A stretch of 64,000 bases of DNA. Source: Chromatiales bacterium (lineage in GTDB: Bacteria; Pseudomonadota; Gammaproteobacteria; Steroidobacterales; GCA-2729495). This document shows, one piece after another, positions 58,133 through 64,000 of this stretch (positions are counted from its first letter, which is position 1; each line of letters begins with the position of its first letter). The DNA is taken from positions 37,140-101,139 of the forward strand of contig JAEUQA010000078.1 in NCBI GenBank assembly GCA_016789845.1. The letters are read 5' to 3'. The notes beneath the pieces are model-generated. The model made no database searches, was not told the origin of the DNA, and saw only the letters and a list, made by a program, of their open reading frames with translations. The translations under genes and the position numbers were made by a program.

Positions 58133-59142
58133 TTGGCGTTCATCAGGGCCAGGGTGGTGTCGAGCATCCGGTTGGAGAAGCCCCACTCGTTGTCGTACCA
58201 GCTGAGGACCTTCACCAGGGTGCCACCCCCCACCCGCGTCTGGGTGGAGTCGAAGATGGAACTGCGCGGGTCGTGGTTGAAGTCCACGGACACCAGGGGC
58301 TCCGTGTTGTAGCCGAGGATGCCTTTAAGCTCACCTTCCGAGGCCGCCTTGAGGATACCGTTGACCTCGTCCACCGTCGTGGCACGGGCCGCGGTGAACG
58401 TGAGGTCGACCACCGACACGTTGATGGTGGGCACGCGCATGGCGAAACCGTCGAGCTTGCCGTTCAGTTCCGGCAAAACCAGGCCGACGGCTGCCGCGGC
58501 GCCCGTCTTGGTCGGGATCATGGACATGGTGGCGGACCGGGCCCGCCGCAGGTCCTCGTGGTAGACGTCGGTCAGCACCTGGTCGTTCGTGTAGGCGTGG
58601 ATGGTGGTCATGAGGCCCTGCACCACGCCGAGCTTCTCGTGCAGCGGCTTCACCAGGGGCGCGAGGCAGTTGGTCGTGCAGGAGGCGTTCGAGATCACCG
58701 TGTGGGACGCCTTCAGCGACCGGTGGTTCACGCCATAGACGATGGTGGCGTCCACGTCCTTGCCGCCGGGGGCGGAGATGATGACCTTCTTCGCGCCGCC
58801 CTGCAGGTGCGCGGACGCCTTTTCCTTGCTCGTGAAGAGGCCGGTGCACTCGAGCACCACGTCGACACCGAGCTCGCCCCAGGGCAGCTCGGCAGGATTG
58901 CGCTTGGCCAGGACCCGGATCCGGTCGCCATTCACGACCATGTGGTCCCCGTCGACCACCACGGTGCCGGGGAACTTCCCGTGGGCCGTGTCGTGGCGCG
59001 TGAGGTGCGCATTGGTCTTCGCATCCCCGAGGTCGTTGATGGCGACGATGGCGAGGTCGCCGTTCCGCTTGCCCTCGTACAGGGCACGCAGGACATTCCG
59101 GCCGATGCGGCCATAACCATTGATAGCAACTTTGACGGGCAT
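58129..59142 (-). CDS. gap: Glyceraldehyde-3-phosphate dehydrogenase
   Basis: NAD-dependent dehydrogenase of 337 residues. It has the Rossmann start [16 protein letters not shown], an Asp at the end of beta-2 (AINDLGD) that favours NAD, the catalytic Cys in [12 protein letters not shown] and [13 protein letters not shown] at the end. It lies 16 bp after tkt and overlaps pgk. Confidence 0.96.
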   Translation of the reverse strand: MPVKVAINGYGRIGRNVLRALYEGKRNGDLAIVAINDLGDAKTNAHLTRHDTAHGKFPGTVVVDGDHMVVNGDRIRVLAKRNPAELPWGELGVDVVLECTGLFTSKEKASAHLQGGAKKVIISAPGGKDVDATIVYGVNHRSLKASHTVISNASCTTNCLAPLVKPLHEKLGVVQGLMTTIHAYTNDQVLTDVYHEDLRRARSATMSMIPTKTGAAAAVGLVLPELNGKLDGFAMRVPTINVSVVDLTFTAARATTVDEVNGILKAASEGELKGILGYNTEPLVSVDFNHDPRSSIFDSTQTRVGGGTLVKVLSWYDNEWGFSNRMLDTTLALMNAK

Positions 59143-59158
59143 CCGAACGACTCCTCAA

Positions 59159-61186
59159 CTACGCGCCGAGCAATTCCAGCGCTTCCTTGGCGATGCGCTC
59201 CGGCGTGAAGCCGAAGTGCTGAAACAGGTCCTTGGCCGGGGCCGACTTGCCGAAGACGTCGAGCCCGACGATACGGCCCTCAGGGCCAACCCAGCGATGC
59301 CAGGTCTCGGTGACGCCCGCCTCGATGGCGATGCGGCGCGTGATGGCCGCGGGCAGCACGGCTTCCCGCCAGGCGGCGTCCTGGGCGGCGAACACCGTGG
59401 GGCACGGCATGGACACCACCCGCACGCCATGGCCCTTCGCGGCCAGCGCGTCGGCGGCGGCAATCGCGAGCGCCACTTCCGAGCCCGTAGCGATCAGGAT
59501 CAGGTCCAGCCGGTCCGCATCCCGGAGCACATAGCCGCCCCGGCGGATTGCGGCGATCTGGCCTGCCTGCCGGGGCTGCGCGGGCAGTGCCTGCCGGGTG
59601 AGCACGAGGCTGCTGGGGCCAGTGTCCCGCTCGATGGCGTCCTGCCAGGCCACGGCGGTTTCCACGGCATCACAGGGCCGCCAGACCCGCATGTTGGGCA
59701 TGAGGCGGAGGCTCGCCGTGTGCTCCACGGCCTGGTGCGTCGGGCCATCTTCCCCGAGCCCGATGGAGTCGTGGGTGAAGACGAAGATCGCCCGGACCTC
59801 CATCAGCGCCGCCATGCGCAGTGCGTTCCGCGAGTAGTCGGAGAAGGTCAGGAACGTGCCGCCGAACGGTATGTAGCCACCGTGCAGGGCGATGCCGTTC
59901 ATGGCCGCGGACATGCCGAACTCCCGGACGCCCCAGGAGATGTAGTTGCCGGCGACATGCCCGGGACCGATGGTGACCGCGGCCCTGGTGCGGGTCAGGT
60001 TCGAGCCCGTCAGGTCGGCGGAGCCGCCGAAGAGCTCCGGCAATGCCGGGACGAAGGCATTGAGCGCATCCTCCGAGGACTTGCGGGTGGCCTTTGCCGT
60101 GCCGTCGGCAGCGAGCTTCGCGATGGCAATTTCCGCGTGGGCAGGCCAGCCCTGCGGCAGCTCGCCCGCCATGCGGCGGGTGAATTCGGCGGCCAGCTCC
60201 GGATAGTCCCGGCCGTACGCCGCGAACAGCTCCCGCCACTGGCGCTCCAGGCTGGCGCCGTTCGCGCGGGCATCCCAGCCGGCGCGGATATCCTCCGGCA
60301 CCTGGAACGGCGGTGCCGTCCAGCCCAGGAACTTCCGGGCGGCCGCGGCCTCGTCCGGCCCCAGCGCCTCGCCATGCACCTTCTCGGTGCCCTGCTTGTT
60401 CGGCGCGCCCCAGCCGATGATGGTCTTGCAGCAGATGAGCGAGGGCCGCGACATCTCGGCGGTGGCGGCCTCGATGGCCTTGCTCACGGCAGCGGGGTCG
60501 TGGCCATCCACGCCGGCGACCACGTGCCAGCCGTAGGCCCGGAAGCGGGCCGGCGTGTCGTCCGTGAACCAGTTGGTCACATGGCCGTCGATGGAGATGC
60601 CGTTGTCGTCGTAGAGGCAGATCAGCTTGCCGAGCCCGAGCGTCCCGGCGAGGGAGCAGGCCTCGTGGGAGATGCCCTCCATCAGGCAGCCGTCGCCCAG
60701 GAACACCCAGGTGCGGTGGTCGACGACCGGGAACCCCGGACGGTTGAACTCGGCCGCCAGCAGCTTCTCGGCCAGGGCCATGCCCACGGCATTCGCCAGC
60801 CCCTGGCCCAGGGGTCCGGTGGTCGTCTCGATGCCCAGGTGCAGGTCCCGTTCGGGATGCCCCGCGGTGTGGGAGCCCAGCTGCCGGAAGCGGCGGATCT
60901 CGTCCAGGGAGAGCGGGTAGCCGGTCAGGTGCAGCAGGGAATACAGGAGCATCGAACCATGGCCGTTCGAGAGCACGAACCGGTCCCGGTCGGGCCAGGC
61001 GGGGTTGGCGGGGTTGTGCCGGAGGAAGTCGTTCCAGAGGACTTCCGCCATGTCGGCCATGCCCATGGGCATGCCCGGGTGGCCCGATCTGGCCTGCTCC
61101 ACCGCGTCCAGGGACAGGACCCGGACGGCGTTGGCGAGCTTGCGGCGCTCGGCGGCAGGGCGGGACGTGCGGGCTGTGGCTGGCAT
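59159..61186 (-). CDS. tkt: Transketolase
   Basis: Thiamine-diphosphate enzyme of the pentose phosphate pathway. The 675-residue product has [19 protein letters not shown], the ThDP motif [18 protein letters not shown], then [18 protein letters not shown] and SMPCPTVF. The ATG at 61186 is preferred because the upstream residues are not family-like. First gene of a tkt-gap-pgk-gck-pyk unit. A 97-bp stretch upstream has a hairpin with a U-run. Confidence 0.95.
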   Translation of the reverse strand: MPATARTSRPAAERRKLANAVRVLSLDAVEQARSGHPGMPMGMADMAEVLWNDFLRHNPANPAWPDRDRFVLSNGHGSMLLYSLLHLTGYPLSLDEIRRFRQLGSHTAGHPERDLHLGIETTTGPLGQGLANAVGMALAEKLLAAEFNRPGFPVVDHRTWVFLGDGCLMEGISHEACSLAGTLGLGKLICLYDDNGISIDGHVTNWFTDDTPARFRAYGWHVVAGVDGHDPAAVSKAIEAATAEMSRPSLICCKTIIGWGAPNKQGTEKVHGEALGPDEAAAARKFLGWTAPPFQVPEDIRAGWDARANGASLERQWRELFAAYGRDYPELAAEFTRRMAGELPQGWPAHAEIAIAKLAADGTAKATRKSSEDALNAFVPALPELFGGSADLTGSNLTRTRAAVTIGPGHVAGNYISWGVREFGMSAAMNGIALHGGYIPFGGTFLTFSDYSRNALRMAALMEVRAIFVFTHDSIGLGEDGPTHQAVEHTASLRLMPNMRVWRPCDAVETAVAWQDAIERDTGPSSLVLTRQALPAQPRQAGQIAAIRRGGYVLRDADRLDLILIATGSEVALAIAAADALAAKGHGVRVVSMPCPTVFAAQDAAWREAVLPAAITRRIAIEAGVTETWHRWVGPEGRIVGLDVFGKSAPAKDLFQHFGFTPERIAKEALELLGA

Positions 61187-61228
61187 GGTTCCCCCAGCGC
61201 TCCGGGACGAGTGGTGAGGAAATGCTCG

Positions 61229-61283
61229 AAAAAGCCCGTTGCGGGCGCGCATTGTCGCGTAACAGTGCTGGAGCCGCAACGGG
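61229..61283 (-). promoter_or_regulatory. Possible attenuator-like structure in the tkt leader
   Basis: Read on the minus strand, CCCGTTGCGG (61283-61274) can pair with CCGCAACGGG (61244-61235). The latter also forms its own small hairpin GCCCG-CAA-CGGGC (61246-61234), followed by TTTTT (61233-61229). The two foldings exclude each other, as in terminator/antiterminator pairs. However, a weak promoter (TTGCGG, 17 bp, GACAAT) overlaps the upstream arm, so the transcript may begin too late to contain both. Confidence 0.35.
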
Positions 61284-61344
61284 TTGGGACCCGGGGCTTA
61301 TGTCACTGCCAAACCGGGCACGGCACGCCGCCGGATTCAGCGTC

Positions 61345-61350
61345 TATAAT
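61345..61350 (+). promoter_or_regulatory. -10 element for metK-ahcY
   Basis: A perfect TATAAT lies 32 bp before the metK ATG, without a recognisable -35. The short leader leaves no room for a SAM riboswitch ahead of metK. Confidence 0.55.
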
Positions 61351-61382
61351 CCTCGCCCCGAATAACCACAACCGGACAATTC

Positions 61383-63921
<2,539 letters not shown>

Positions 63922-63925
63922 GGCT

Positions 63926-63949
63926 GTAGGAGCGCCGACCGGCGCGACC
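63926..63949 (+). repeat. GTAG-type REP element, copy 3
   Basis: GTAGGAGCGCCGACCGGCGC then GACC, with stem GCGCCG/CGGCGC. It has the same foot (GTAGGAG) and trailing GAC as the copies at 34611 and 34959 but a different loop. It starts 5 bp after the ahcY stop. Confidence 0.7.
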
Positions 63950-63954
63950 GGAAT

Positions 63955-64000
63955 TCCCCTCCGTCGAGAATCGAGTCCGCGAGTCTCTCGACGGAGGGGA
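63955..64000. repeat. Inverted repeat at the right edge
   Basis: TCCCCTCCGTCGAGA (63955-63969) is exactly complementary to TCTCGACGGAGGGGA (63986-64000) across a 16-bp loop. The window ends at the last matching base, so the arms may be longer. It could serve as a terminator-like hairpin after ahcY or belong to the REP cluster. Confidence 0.6.

Overview
The window is a continuous, gene-dense stretch of a high-GC (roughly two thirds G+C by eye) Gram-negative chromosome. The order of core genes (mraZ-rsmH-ftsL-ftsI-murE-murF-mraY-murD; kdsD-kdsC-lptC-lptA-lptB-rpoN-hpf-rapZ; rsmI/lpoA-yraN-diaA; petABC-sspAB; ibaG-murA) is that of a gammaproteobacterium. Exosortase (PEP-CTERM) substrates, a class A RNase P RNA and GTAG-type REP repeats fit that. 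I cannot name a genus.

Layout. 1-8.8 kb: division and cell-wall (dcw) cluster on the minus strand, cut inside murD at the left edge, with an MraZ-box promoter. 9.0-14.2 kb: dinB, a penicillin-acylase-family hydrolase and an M14 carboxypeptidase. 14.2-22.2 kb: a minus-strand operon of a BigR/SqrR-like persulfide sensor, sulfide:quinone oxidoreductase, a DUF2892 protein and a complete RND efflux pump, with an OsmC-family gene divergent from it. 22.3-24.4 kb: two homologous exported proteins, one ending in dockerin repeats and the other in a PEP-CTERM tail. 24.7-31.3 kb: rnpB, then surface-glycan-type genes (GT2-GtrA, a DUF2723 membrane protein, an SGNH hydrolase coupled to a LuxR regulator) and a lipoprotein. 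31.3-35.4 kb: rsmI, lpoA, yraN, diaA, a REP-rich gap, sspB/sspA. 36-40.3 kb: cytochrome bc1, murA, ibaG. 40.4-46.7 kb: LPS biogenesis (Kdo synthesis and Lpt transport), sigma-54, hpf and rapZ. 46.7-46.8 kb: a 56-bp-arm perfect palindrome. 46.8-48.8 kb: patatin-like lipase and peroxiredoxin. 49.1-51.5 kb: a second dockerin protein followed by two tandem, nearly identical cohesin-like PEP-CTERM proteins. 51.6-61.2 kb: minus-strand central carbon genes (tkt-gap-pgk-glycerate 2-kinase-pyk), a signal-bearing SDR-like protein, an NTT-like transporter and a small antitoxin-like gene. 61.3-64 kb: metK-ahcY, then repeats at the edge.

The most interesting possibility is a cohesin/dockerin display system tied to exosortase sorting. 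Small cohesin-like proteins would be anchored through their C-terminal PEP-CTERM signals, and secreted proteins with dockerin repeats could dock onto them. Supporting this, one exported family occurs here in two versions that differ only in the tail, one with PEP-CTERM and one with dockerin. The second candidate is the sulfide-responsive operon in which a two-cysteine ArsR regulator appears to control both sulfide oxidation and a tripartite efflux pump. Function is inferred from sequence patterns throughout; nothing was searched or computed. Several start codons are choices among alternatives and are flagged.
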